Below, piece by piece: positions 1 through 6,012 of a DNA stretch of 13,533 nt. The position numbers and the translations under genes were made by a program. Each line of letters starts with the position of its first letter. Position 1 is the stretch's first letter. The DNA is from Elusimicrobiota bacterium (GTDB lineage Bacteria > Elusimicrobiota > Elusimicrobia > Elusimicrobiales > Elusimicrobiaceae): the NCBI GenBank assembly GCA_023393825.1, contig JAEXBW010000039.1, forward strand, positions 1-13,533. Reading direction: 5' to 3'. The notes beneath the pieces are model-generated. The model was not told the origin of the DNA. It did not search any database and saw only the letters and a list, made by a program, of their open reading frames with translations.

Positions 1-20
1 TGCAGTTTACCTTAGCCATA

Positions 21-51
21 AAAAAAGCCCCGCTTATAACGGGGCTTTTTT
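21..51. terminator. Bidirectional intrinsic terminator downstream of bioY
   Basis: An 11-bp stem (22-32 with 40-50, GC-rich centre GCCCCG/CGGGGC) closes a 7-nt loop. It is flanked by A-runs on the left and T-runs on the right, so it can end transcription in both directions. It lies just past the stop of the leftward bioY and could also end a rightward gene outside the window. Confidence 0.85.
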
Positions 52-67
52 GCGTCCAAAAATTAAT

Positions 68-574
68 TTACCACTTTTTTATCATCTTGGTTATATAAAC
101 CGCAAGGCATATTTTAAATAAAGTACCCGGGATAAAAGGCACTATACCCAGAGAGAATGCGTTTTCCACAAAAAAGCTTAACCAAACGGCGCCGCAGGAA
201 AGTATTATAATCTCTCCAAAAGTGAAGGCTAAAAAAGAGGTGGAAACATTGTGTACCAGTTTTGTATCAAACATCCAGCCTATAACGTAAGCGGCTATAA
301 CAAAACCTACAATATAACCTGCCGTAAACATACCCGCGTTTATAATGGGCAGGCCCAGCATACCAAGCGCGATATAAGTTACTACGGAAAGTACGCCTTT
401 TTTGCCCAATGCCGCGCCCACAAGCAGGGCGGCTAAGGTTTGCATTGTTACGGGGACTGGCGTAAAAGGCAAAAACATTGCCAGTTTGGAAAGTATGGCT
501 ATAAAAAGCGCGCCGCCTATAATAGCGGAAAGTTCTTTAGAAATTATGTTTTTTAATGTTTTTACTTTTTCCAT
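68..574 (-). CDS. bioY: BioY-family biotin ECF transporter S component (divergent)
   Basis: This 168-aa, very hydrophobic protein resembles BioY, the membrane substrate-binding (S) subunit of energy-coupling-factor biotin importers. The family signature is clear at residues 36-52 (PFTPVPVTMQTLAALL), followed by GxxGLP (71-76) and about six predicted membrane segments. The start is supported by an AAGGA ribosome site about 10 nt upstream. No EcfA/EcfT genes are adjacent, so it probably uses a shared energising module encoded elsewhere. Two things are odd. The loop after GLP lacks the usual Gly-rich GPTGGY stretch (here only MFTAGY, residues 82-87). The C-terminal PGD..K motif reads PGTLFK (149-154), with Thr in place of the usual Asp. 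Biotin is the default substrate; a changed specificity is possible. The family call is firm, the substrate less so. Confidence 0.88.
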   Translation of the reverse strand: MEKVKTLKNIISKELSAIIGGALFIAILSKLAMFLPFTPVPVTMQTLAALLVGAALGKKGVLSVVTYIALGMLGLPIINAGMFTAGYIVGFVIAAYVIGWMFDTKLVHNVSTSFLAFTFGEIIILSCGAVWLSFFVENAFSLGIVPFIPGTLFKICLAVYITKMIKKW

Positions 575-627
575 TTTTCGCGTTTTCCTTGTGTCAGGTT
601 TAATTCCAAATTGCCTTAACTATATTA

Positions 628-633
628 TATAAT
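628..633 (+). promoter_or_regulatory. -10 box (TATAAT) for the 644 gene
   Basis: A perfect TATAAT ends 10 nt before the ATG at 644. No -35 at normal spacing and no Shine-Dalgarno sequence lie between it and the start, so the transcript would have a leader of only a few nucleotides. The AT-rich stretch 621-633 also contains TATAAT on the opposite strand (624-629), which could serve bioY. Confidence 0.5.
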
Positions 634-643
634 AAATAAGAAT

Positions 644-2158
644 ATGAACAGGAATTACGCGCTAAAGTATATTTTTGCCGTGTTGTTTGCTGCCGTTTTA
701 AGCGGCAGTGCGGCAGCTGCCGTCTTTTCCTCTTCCGACAATGCTTTTACGGTTGACCTTCCTTCCTCTTGGCAAAAAACAGATTCTGACGATTCCGTCC
801 TCTCTTTAAAACGCGATAGCGCAACAATGAAGATAATGCAGATAAAAGGCTGCGGCAAAAAGGATTGTCTTAATAAAGAAGTTAACAAAGAATTGGAATC
901 CATAAAATCCAAAAAATTTAAAATTTTAGAAAACAGTTACACGGGCGACGTTATAAAAAAGACGGAGTTTTCCACGGGGGACCCGCTTTATTCTTTTAAC
1001 TTTTCCGCCGCGTCGGTTGATTTTACTTCGGCCTATTTCCTAGCCGACGGCAAAGCATATAATGTGGGCATAAAGGGCCTGCCTTATGTAGAGGCGGATT
1101 TGGTGCTTTCTTTTATCTCGCCCGCCGCTAAGGAAACAGATTCTTCCGCAGGCGCGGAGCAGCTGCATAATTTTAACGACCCGCAGGTTTCCGACATCAG
1201 TTTAGACGCGCCGCCCGCGAATGCCTTAAAGGCAGGCGGCATCAGCGCGGACTCTGGCGAAGCTGCCTCTTCAAAAGCCAAAAAAACAGGCTCGTATAAG
1301 ATTAATTTTATCTGCATTTTATTCTGCGGTTACGGCGCGGTATTGATTATTTCTTTCCTGCTGCGTCTTTTTGTGCGCGGCAAAGAAGAGGACATAAATT
1401 CCAACCCCAAATCTTATTATCCAGTTAAAGGCTCCCGCCTTTACGGCTCGCCAGATTTATTTTTTAAACTGCACGATAATCAGGGTAATAATTATATTGC
1501 TACCTCGGGCCGCTGGGGCAATGTGCTTATGGGCTTGGGCGTGTTTTTGGCGGTTTTATTTGCCTCGGGCAAATCCTTTTTAACCTTTCTTAAACTCCAC
1601 GGAATGCTTAAAATTCACGCTGTTTTGCTTAATACTTTATTTTCGCTCTCTTCACTTTTAACCGCTTTCGGCGTTATAATTTTTCTGGCGGGTATTGTTA
1701 TCAATTTGCTTTTTGCCTATAAGTTTTTTATATACGATAAAACAGGCAAAATTGCTTACAGATGCCTGCAAAAAGGCTTCCACCTTATGAGGGAAGAATA
1801 TATAGTTGCGGACGCTAAATCCGCCGTGGTCTTCCGTATTAAAAGGAACAGATTCGGCCTGTTGCGCACTTGGGTTATTTACAACTCGCAAGGCACAATA
1901 GCCGTTATAAAAGAAACGGGAAAAATAAAAGCTTTCTTCAGATTATTACTGGGCCACCTTTGCGGCTTTTTAAGAACTTCCTACACGCTTAAGGGCCGTT
2001 TGGATAGTACGGGCAGCTTAAGTTCCAAAGCGGGTTTATTTACCTATTTTAAGGCGGAAATTGACAAGCCGCAAGCCATAGACGCGCGCATCACGCTTAT
2101 AACCGCGGCGGTTATTTATATGCGCGACAGGGACAAATGGCACCCTTGGACAAACTGA
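644..2158 (+). CDS. Signal-peptide-bearing membrane protein of unknown function
   Basis: I do not recognise this 504-aa protein. Residues 1-25 form a typical signal peptide (basic start, FAVLFAAVLSGSAAAA). Residues about 33-160 look like a small extracytoplasmic alpha/beta domain of PsbP/Mog1-like style (AFTVDLPSSWQK, followed by a stretch with cysteines at 70 and 75). A low-complexity, Ala/Ser-rich linker covers about 162-215. Membrane segments are visible at about 220-244, 291-309 and 335-363. A basic C-terminal region (364-504) probably lies in the cytoplasm. The gene has no visible ribosome site and starts 10 nt after a TATAAT. It is monocistronic, with a strong terminator just after it. 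The secreted protein at 7853-9040 has a similar plan at its N terminus (signal peptide, then a compact domain and an Ala-rich linker), but I see no clear sequence match. Confidence 0.8.
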   Translation: MNRNYALKYIFAVLFAAVLSGSAAAAVFSSSDNAFTVDLPSSWQKTDSDDSVLSLKRDSATMKIMQIKGCGKKDCLNKEVNKELESIKSKKFKILENSYTGDVIKKTEFSTGDPLYSFNFSAASVDFTSAYFLADGKAYNVGIKGLPYVEADLVLSFISPAAKETDSSAGAEQLHNFNDPQVSDISLDAPPANALKAGGISADSGEAASSKAKKTGSYKINFICILFCGYGAVLIISFLLRLFVRGKEEDINSNPKSYYPVKGSRLYGSPDLFFKLHDNQGNNYIATSGRWGNVLMGLGVFLAVLFASGKSFLTFLKLHGMLKIHAVLLNTLFSLSSLLTAFGVIIFLAGIVINLLFAYKFFIYDKTGKIAYRCLQKGFHLMREEYIVADAKSAVVFRIKRNRFGLLRTWVIYNSQGTIAVIKETGKIKAFFRLLLGHLCGFLRTSYTLKGRLDSTGSLSSKAGLFTYFKAEIDKPQAIDARITLITAAVIYMRDRDKWHPWTN

Positions 2159-2164
2159 TTTACC

Positions 2165-2200
2165 CGCCGCTTTAGCAGTTTAAAGCGGCGTTTCTTTTTT
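2165..2200 (+). terminator. Intrinsic terminator after the 644 gene
   Basis: A perfect 10-bp stem CGCCGCTTTA/TAAAGCGGCG (2165-2174 with 2181-2190) with a 6-nt loop is followed by TTTCTTTTTT. It begins only 6 nt past the stop codon. Confidence 0.93.
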
Positions 2201-2208
2201 GCTATCCT
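2200..2208 (+). promoter_or_regulatory. Extended -10 promoter (TGC-TATCCT) for dacB
   Basis: TGC followed by TATCCT fits an extended -10 element. It overlaps the last T of the preceding terminator. Its end is 7 nt before the dacB ATG, so transcription should start at or next to the start codon. No ribosome site is present, consistent with a leaderless mRNA. Confidence 0.5.
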
Positions 2209-2215
2209 ATTAACT

Positions 2216-3694
2216 ATGAAACATTTACAAATTTTTATTATTTTTATTTTCTCAGCCCTCTGCGTTAATGCGCAGGAGATAGGGCAGATAAAGGATTTTT
2301 TGGCGCAGCATCCCGCGCTTAAAAACGCGCAATATTCCGTCTATGCCAAGTACGAAGGCGGAGGGGAAATAATATCCGTAAATCCTAAAGCCCGCCTTAC
2401 GCCCGCCAGCGTTTTAAAACTTTATACAACGGCCGCCGCGCTGGATATTTTGGGCGCGGATTATACCTTTGATACAAAAATATATTACGACGGGGAGAAA
2501 GATGATTCCGTTATTGACGGCGATGTTTTTATACAGGGCGGGGGGGACCCGACTCTTGGCTCTTACCGCCTGCCGCTTAACCCCGATTTTGATACGCTTT
2601 TAGACGGCTGGGCGGGCGTATTAAAGCTTGCGGGAATAGAAAAAATAAAAGGCCGTATCTGCGCGGATAATACGCTTTTTAGCGGCGTTCTTTTGCCCGC
2701 GCGCACGACATACCGCAATATCGGCAACTACTTTGCCGCGCCCGTTGACGCTTTAAGCATAAGGGATAATTCTTACGAAATTTATTTTGAACCTTCCCTT
2801 GCCGACGGGCAAACGGCAAAGGTGCTTAAAACCGTCCCGGAAGTTAAGGGCTTTGATATTATCAGCCGCGTAACATTTTCCAAAGATATTAAGACGGACG
2901 AAGCTTATGTAAATTTTATTCCCGTGCAAAACGCGGTGGAGGTTTACGGCACGCTTCCGCTAAGCGACAATCCGCAAAAAATATATGCCGCGCTGCCCTA
3001 TCCCGCCCTGTTTTTGGCGCAGGCTTTTAAGGATAAATTACAGGCGGCGGATATAAAAGTTAAAGGCGAAGCAGCTCTTTGCTCGGCGGAAAGTTATCAA
3101 AACAAAACACTTCTTTTGACGCATAAATCGCCAAAACTTGCCGATATTATAAACTACACAAATAAGCGCAGTTTTAACCTTTACGCGGATAGTATTTTAA
3201 GAAGCCTTGCCGTTGCGGGCGGTATGAAAGGCACGGCGGAAAACGGTGTTATTCAAGTTAAAAACTTTTTAACGCGCCTTAATATAGATACTACAGATTT
3301 TGATGTTTTTGACGGCAGCGGCATCAGCCGCGACGATATTGCCACCTGCAGCGATATTGTTGCCCTGCTGGAGGCCGTGCTTAAACAGCCGTATAAAGAC
3401 GCTTTTGTGTCTTCCCTGCCCGTCGCGGGGGACCCTGCCGATATCGGCAATATGTCCAAGCGTTTAACGCAAAGCCCTGCCGCGCGCAACGCGCTTGTAA
3501 AAACGGGCTATTTGGATAGGGCGCGCGCGCATGCGGGTTATGTAAAAGACGCGCAGGGCCGCAATATTATTTTTTGCGTAATAAGCAATAATTTTAACGG
3601 CGGCTTTAGAGATGTGGACGCCGCGCACGAAGCTTTGATAAACGCGCTTGCGGGCATAGGGCTTAATGCCAAGCCCGTAAGGATAAAACCTTAG
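2216..3694 (+). CDS. dacB: D-alanyl-D-alanine carboxypeptidase/endopeptidase (PBP4, peptidase S13)
   Basis: This 492-aa protein fits class C penicillin-binding proteins of the S13 family, which trim or cleave D-Ala-containing peptidoglycan cross-links in the periplasm. It starts with a signal peptide (residues 1-19, ending VNA). The three active-site motifs are all present in order: SxxK as S65-V-L-K68, SxN as S319-F-N321, and KTG as K429-T-G431 followed by the usual AGYV (440-443). The family block DGSGIS (366-371) is also present. The long stretch between SxxK and SxN fits the extra domains of this family, and the length is normal. It lies alone between a terminator and the pyrR promoter. 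There is no ribosome site; an extended -10 box lies 7 nt upstream. The symbol follows family usage; orthology to a particular dacB was not tested. Confidence 0.93.
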   Translation: MKHLQIFIIFIFSALCVNAQEIGQIKDFLAQHPALKNAQYSVYAKYEGGGEIISVNPKARLTPASVLKLYTTAAALDILGADYTFDTKIYYDGEKDDSVIDGDVFIQGGGDPTLGSYRLPLNPDFDTLLDGWAGVLKLAGIEKIKGRICADNTLFSGVLLPARTTYRNIGNYFAAPVDALSIRDNSYEIYFEPSLADGQTAKVLKTVPEVKGFDIISRVTFSKDIKTDEAYVNFIPVQNAVEVYGTLPLSDNPQKIYAALPYPALFLAQAFKDKLQAADIKVKGEAALCSAESYQNKTLLLTHKSPKLADIINYTNKRSFNLYADSILRSLAVAGGMKGTAENGVIQVKNFLTRLNIDTTDFDVFDGSGISRDDIATCSDIVALLEAVLKQPYKDAFVSSLPVAGDPADIGNMSKRLTQSPAARNALVKTGYLDRARAHAGYVKDAQGRNIIFCVISNNFNGGFRDVDAAHEALINALAGIGLNAKPVRIKP

Positions 3695-3711
3695 CCAATG
3701 CCATTTTAAAA

Positions 3712-3720
3712 TGTTATACT
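3712..3720 (+). promoter_or_regulatory. Extended -10 promoter (TGT-TATACT) of the pyrR unit
   Basis: TGT followed by TATACT (3715-3720) lies 18 nt after the dacB stop and predicts a transcript start near 3727. A perfect 12-bp palindrome, CATTTTAAAATG (3702-3713), overlaps the TG of the extended element. There is no convincing -35. Confidence 0.6.
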
Positions 3721-3773
3721 AAAACCGTAGTCCGTTTTAATGCGGTCCTGTGAGGCCGCAAAAGGGAGCAGAA

Positions 3774-3824
3774 ATGCAATTTATGCGTCAAATTTACTTT
3801 TACAGCCTAAACTTACCACGGTAA
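3774..3824 (+). CDS. Putative pyrR leader peptide (16 aa)
   Basis: ATG at 3774 opens a 16-codon frame (MQFMRQIYFYSLNLPR) ending at TAA 3822-3824. GGGAG at 3764-3768 gives it a ribosome site with good spacing, better than many genes in this window. Its last codons cover the 5' arm and loop of the terminator and its stop lies in the 3' arm, so a translating ribosome would block terminator folding. The RNA before the terminator has U-rich runs (UUUACUUUU, 3793-3801) where polymerase could pause at low UTP, as in the known pyrBI leader of enteric bacteria. A second in-frame ATG is at 3783. The frame differs from that of pyrR. It could be chance: the frame is short and has no homolog I know. Confidence 0.45.
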   Translation: MQFMRQIYFYSLNLPR

Positions 3825-3840
3825 GCGTTAGGCTTTTTTT
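3804..3840 (+). terminator. Attenuator terminator directly before pyrR
   Basis: Stem AGCCTAA/TTAGGCT (3804-3810 with 3828-3834) continues inward through a small internal loop to CTTAC/GTAAG with a CACG tetraloop. It is followed by seven T residues (3834-3840). The pyrR ribosome site starts 3 nt later, so this hairpin must be bypassed for pyrR to be transcribed. Confidence 0.88.
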
Positions 3841-3852
3841 ATGGAGAAAAAA

Positions 3853-4395
3853 ATGGAAAAAACAATAGTAGATGAAGCCTTAATGGCAAGAATATTAGAC
3901 AGAATAACCCACGAAATACTTGAAAAGCATACAGATACCAATAAACTCTGTCTTGTCGGCATAAAAACCCGCGGCGTACACATAGCAAAAAGACTGCACG
4001 AGAGAATTAAGAAGTTTTCCGGCTTAAATTTACCCTTGGGCGAACTTGATATTACCCTTTACAGAGATGACCTTACACAAGTCGCCGACCAGCCGCAAAT
4101 GAAAGCCACCACAATCGGCTTTGATATTAACGGTATGGATGTTGTGCTTGTGGACGACGTTCTTTACACGGGCCGCACCGTGCGTTGCGCTTTGGACGCT
4201 TTAATTGACTTCGGCCGCCCGCGCCGCATTGAACTTTTGGTTATGGTTGACCGCGGACACAGGGAACTGCCCGTAAGAGCGGATTTTGTGGGCAAGAATG
4301 TGCCGACGGCTGATGACGATATTATCCATGTGCATATTAAAGAGCATGATGGCGATGATCGGATTGTTCACAATATTGGCGGGCAGAAGAAGTAA
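3853..4395 (+). CDS. pyrR: PyrR bifunctional pyr regulator / uracil phosphoribosyltransferase
   Basis: This protein closely follows PyrR, which binds the leader RNA of pyrimidine genes and also makes UMP from uracil and PRPP. Counting from the preferred start (180 aa) it contains LVGIKTRG near the N terminus, the central GELDITLYRDDL block, the PRPP-binding loop VVLVDDVLYTGRTVR, and VDRGHRELPVRADFVGKN near the C terminus. I prefer ATG 3853 to the upstream in-frame ATG 3841. The upstream ATG directly follows the terminator T-run and has no ribosome site, whereas GGAG (3843-3846) lies 6 nt before 3853, and the shorter length fits the roughly 180-aa family. No other pyr gene is next to it, so the leader mainly provides autoregulation here. 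Function is assigned with high confidence. Confidence 0.96.
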   Translation: MEKTIVDEALMARILDRITHEILEKHTDTNKLCLVGIKTRGVHIAKRLHERIKKFSGLNLPLGELDITLYRDDLTQVADQPQMKATTIGFDINGMDVVLVDDVLYTGRTVRCALDALIDFGRPRRIELLVMVDRGHRELPVRADFVGKNVPTADDDIIHVHIKEHDGDDRIVHNIGGQKK

Positions 4396-4399
4396 GGAC

Positions 4400-4433
4400 A
4401 TTTGTTCTGCTGTGCTGAATTAAGCTAGCAATT
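4400..4433 (+). repeat. Header module, copy 1 (TTTGTTCT ... GCTAGCAATT)
   Basis: This unit starts ATTTGTTCTG and ends GCTAGCAATT about 20 nt later. Related copies are at 4578-4613 and 9051-9084 on the same strand and at 9515-9550 on the opposite strand. It begins 4 nt after the pyrR stop, just as the 9051 copy begins 10 nt after a stop codon. Confidence 0.6.
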
Positions 4434-4553
4434 TGTTATCTTTGGGTTATTTTAAGTTTTTTTGCCGCTGCGGATATGCGGGCTTCCAGCCGCTCTGGAT
4501 ATACCTTGCGGCAAAGAAAACATAAACTAACCTCAAATATATTCAAATCACGC
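4424..4553 (-). repeat. 130-bp dispersed module, copy A (inverted to 9396-9525)
   Basis: Read on the minus strand this matches 9396-9525 without gaps. By hand I count 108 identities over 130 bases, with a 25-bp identical run at the GCTAGC end. Both copies keep a frame ending ERLEARISA..KK.K.TQR-stop. However, the 22 differences fall 6, 8 and 8 on codon positions 1, 2 and 3, so there is no sign of protein-level selection. A DNA or RNA element, or a dead gene tail, fits better than a living gene. Confidence 0.8.
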
Positions 4554-4577
4554 GGGCTTATAAAAATGTGTTCTTTA

Positions 4578-4613
4578 ATTTGTTCCGTATTGTTATGTAA
4601 GGCTAGCAAATTT
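4578..4613 (+). repeat. Header module, copy 2
   Basis: This diverged copy (ATTTGTTCC ... GGCTAGCAAATTT) lies directly before the left arm of the stem-enclosed core. The 9051-9084 copy has the same position relative to its core. Confidence 0.5.
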
Positions 4614-4622
4614 CCATATTTT

Positions 4623-4716
4623 GGCAAATTTTGATTTTTTCTTCCCTAAAGTATCGAGAGTCGCTCCGCTCCCGTACTTTTTATACTTTGCGCTTAGAAT
4701 AAAATCAAAATTTGTC
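4623..4716. repeat. Stem-enclosed conserved core, copy A (candidate structured RNA)
   Basis: The outer arms CAAATTTTGATTTT (4625-4638) and AAAATCAAAATTTG (4701-4714) are perfect inverted repeats of 14 bp, extendable to 16 with one G-T pair. Inside them AAAGTAT (4648-4654) pairs with ATACTTT (4683-4689). The centre is the 19-nt core CGAGAGTCGCTCCGCTCCC (4655-4673), identical to that at 9129-9147. The second copy has arms of different sequence that also pair. Strand is not decided. No protein frame explains it. Confidence 0.65.
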
Positions 4717-4780
4717 TAAAATCTGAAAATCCACGCTGCTAATCTACAAATTTGTTCTGTGCCAGACGGCATTAATTAAA
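4708..4780 (+). repeat. 73-bp block shared with 9254-9326
   Basis: It aligns without gaps to 9254-9326 with 53 of 73 bases identical by hand count, including an identical 20-bp run (4718-4737, AAAATCTGAAAATCCACGCT). It ends with a further TTTGTTCT header (4751-4758) followed by a CATTAAT motif. Confidence 0.65.
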
Positions 4781-5065
4781 GAATCACGCGCGTTTTGTAC
4801 ATAAATTTCTTCTGTGGCGTCTTTTGCGGCAATACTTTGTCGCTTGGTCAGTCAGATACTCCGAACGTCAGTGCGCCGCCGCACATTTCCTATCCGTATT
4901 ATTATCTTATTCTTACCTTCACATAAGCCTCTCAACAGATAGCTGGAGCAAAAATTAATCCAACACTTTTCGCAAGTGCCGAACATTTTAAAAAGCCAAA
5001 ATTAAAAGACCGTAGCTGATAATCAAAATCCCCTATAAAAATACGACGCACTTACCCCTTAAAAT

Positions 5066-5074
5066 TGCTAAAAT
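5066..5074 (+). promoter_or_regulatory. Extended -10 promoter (TGC-TAAAAT) for the era operon
   Basis: TGC followed by TAAAAT ends 8 nt before the era ATG. No ribosome site precedes the ATG, so the era mRNA is probably leaderless. The arrangement is the same as at dacB (2200-2216). No clear -35 is seen. Confidence 0.5.
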
Positions 5075-5082
5075 AATTAAAT

Positions 5083-5994
5083 ATGAATTTAATCGAAGAA
5101 AATGTAAACTTTAAGAGCGGTTTTGCCGTTATGGCGGGCCTTGCAAACGCGGGTAAATCTACCCTGCTTAATAAATTTGCGGGGGTGGATCTTTCCCCCG
5201 TAACCCACAAACCACAGACGACAAGGCAAAATATTCTTGCCATTTCCGAGGGGGAAAACTATCAAATAGTTTTTGTGGATACCCCGGGCTTTTTGCACGC
5301 GGAATATAAATTGCAGCAGATAATGCTTAACTCTTTAAACCAAGCCGTTTCGGAAGATGCCGACTTGGTAATTTTTGTTTACGACGCCACCGTCCCCGTT
5401 TCCAAGCATCTGCCGCTTATAAATAAACTTAAAGATTTATATTGCCCCGTCCTTCTTGTCATCAATAAAATAGATTTGGTGGAAGATAAGGACGAACTTG
5501 AAAGAATCAAAAATATGCTGCTGGAGCAGTTGCCCGTAAAGCAGGCTTTTTATGTTTGCGCAAAGGGCGGCGCGGGCGTAAAAGAGTTGGAAAACGCCGT
5601 ACTTAACTATGTTCCTTTCAGCCCGCCGTACTTCCCCAAAGGCCAGCTTACCGACAGGTGGGAAAGATTTTATATAGCGGAATTTGTGCGCGAGCAAATA
5701 TTTTTATTGTACAGCCAGGAAATCCCTTACAGCACCTTTGTAGAGGTGGAAACATTTACGGAAGACCTTGGCGATAAAAACTTTATCCGCGCCGTTATTC
5801 ACGTAGAGCGCGAAAGCCAAAAACCTATAATAATAGGCAAGGGCGGCAGCGCTATTGCCGAGCTTCGCAAAAAAGCGCAGGCCAGAATAGTTGATTTTTT
5901 AAAGCAAAAATACCGTCTGGAACTTAATGTAGTTGTTTCGCCCGGCTGGCGCAATAATACAAGAATGTTAAAGCAGTTCGGGTATATGGACTAA
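5083..5994 (+). CDS. era: GTPase Era (ribosome assembly)
   Basis: Era is an essential GTPase that binds 16S rRNA and helps mature the small ribosomal subunit at the inner face of the membrane. The 303-aa length is typical. Motifs in order are G1 G-LANA-GKST (19-27), switch I around PQTTRQN (44-50), G3 DTPG (66-69), G4 NKID (128-131), and a G5-like CAK (159-161, usually SAK). A C-terminal KH domain has the RNA-binding loop IIIGKGG (249-255). The G1 loop departs from the usual GRPNVGKS, but the residues of the GxxxxGKS/T pattern are intact. It is the first gene of an operon with the SirB1-like gene (18-nt gap) and cysK. An internal ATG at 5131 would remove the start of the G domain, so 5083 is preferred. 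Confidence 0.96.
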   Translation: MNLIEENVNFKSGFAVMAGLANAGKSTLLNKFAGVDLSPVTHKPQTTRQNILAISEGENYQIVFVDTPGFLHAEYKLQQIMLNSLNQAVSEDADLVIFVYDATVPVSKHLPLINKLKDLYCPVLLVINKIDLVEDKDELERIKNMLLEQLPVKQAFYVCAKGGAGVKELENAVLNYVPFSPPYFPKGQLTDRWERFYIAEFVREQIFLLYSQEIPYSTFVEVETFTEDLGDKNFIRAVIHVERESQKPIIIGKGGSAIAELRKKAQARIVDFLKQKYRLELNVVVSPGWRNNTRMLKQFGYMD

Positions 5995-6012
5995 AGCCGC
6001 AGAGGATTAAAA

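Larger units (their letters stand above)
3727..3840 (+). promoter_or_regulatory. pyr RNA leader: PyrR-binding hairpin plus attenuator
   Basis: The leader of pyrR contains a hairpin at 3741-3760 with a perfect 5-bp stem TGCGG/CCGCA. Together with its loop it reads GGTCCTGTGAGGCC, matching the established PyrR-binding consensus ARUCCNGNGAGGYU at 12 of 14 positions. In known pyr operons, PyrR with bound UMP or UTP stabilises this hairpin when pyrimidines are plentiful. Here the hairpin ends 3 nt before the purine-rich GGGAG (3764-3768), which would be the ribosome site of a short leader ORF (3774-3824). That ORF runs into an intrinsic terminator (3804-3840) just before pyrR. I saw no strong classical antiterminator pairing by eye, so leader translation may take that role. 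The PyrR-site call is strong; the mechanism is inferred. Confidence 0.8.
4396..5082. other. Gene-poor, repeat-rich intergenic stretch A
   Basis: About 690 bp between pyrR and era hold no convincing gene. The left part (4400-4780) is built from modules that recur in 9041-9550: a TTTGTTCT header with GCTAGCAA (4400-4433 and again 4578-4613), a 130-bp inverted module (4424-4553), a stem-enclosed core (4623-4716) and a 73-bp block (4708-4780). In 4781-5060 I find no recognisable gene, hairpin terminator or repeat. No clear terminator for pyrR was seen. A 63-codon leftward frame (4627-4436) starts at TTG without a ribosome site and is not called as a gene. Confidence 0.7.

Noticed and set aside
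589..620. BirA-like operator (TTGTGTCAGG ... CCTTAACTA) upstream of bioY
   Set aside because: The half sites match each other at only about 5 of 9 positions and fit the known biotin operator poorly.
4436..4627. A 63-codon leftward frame as a real small gene
   Set aside because: It starts at TTG with no ribosome site, covers the repeat module, and the matching copy at 9396-9525 shows differences spread evenly over codon positions.
4781..5060. A remnant gene in the right half of stretch A
   Set aside because: No frame gives a recognisable motif, ribosome site or match to the rest of the window; I see nothing I can support there.
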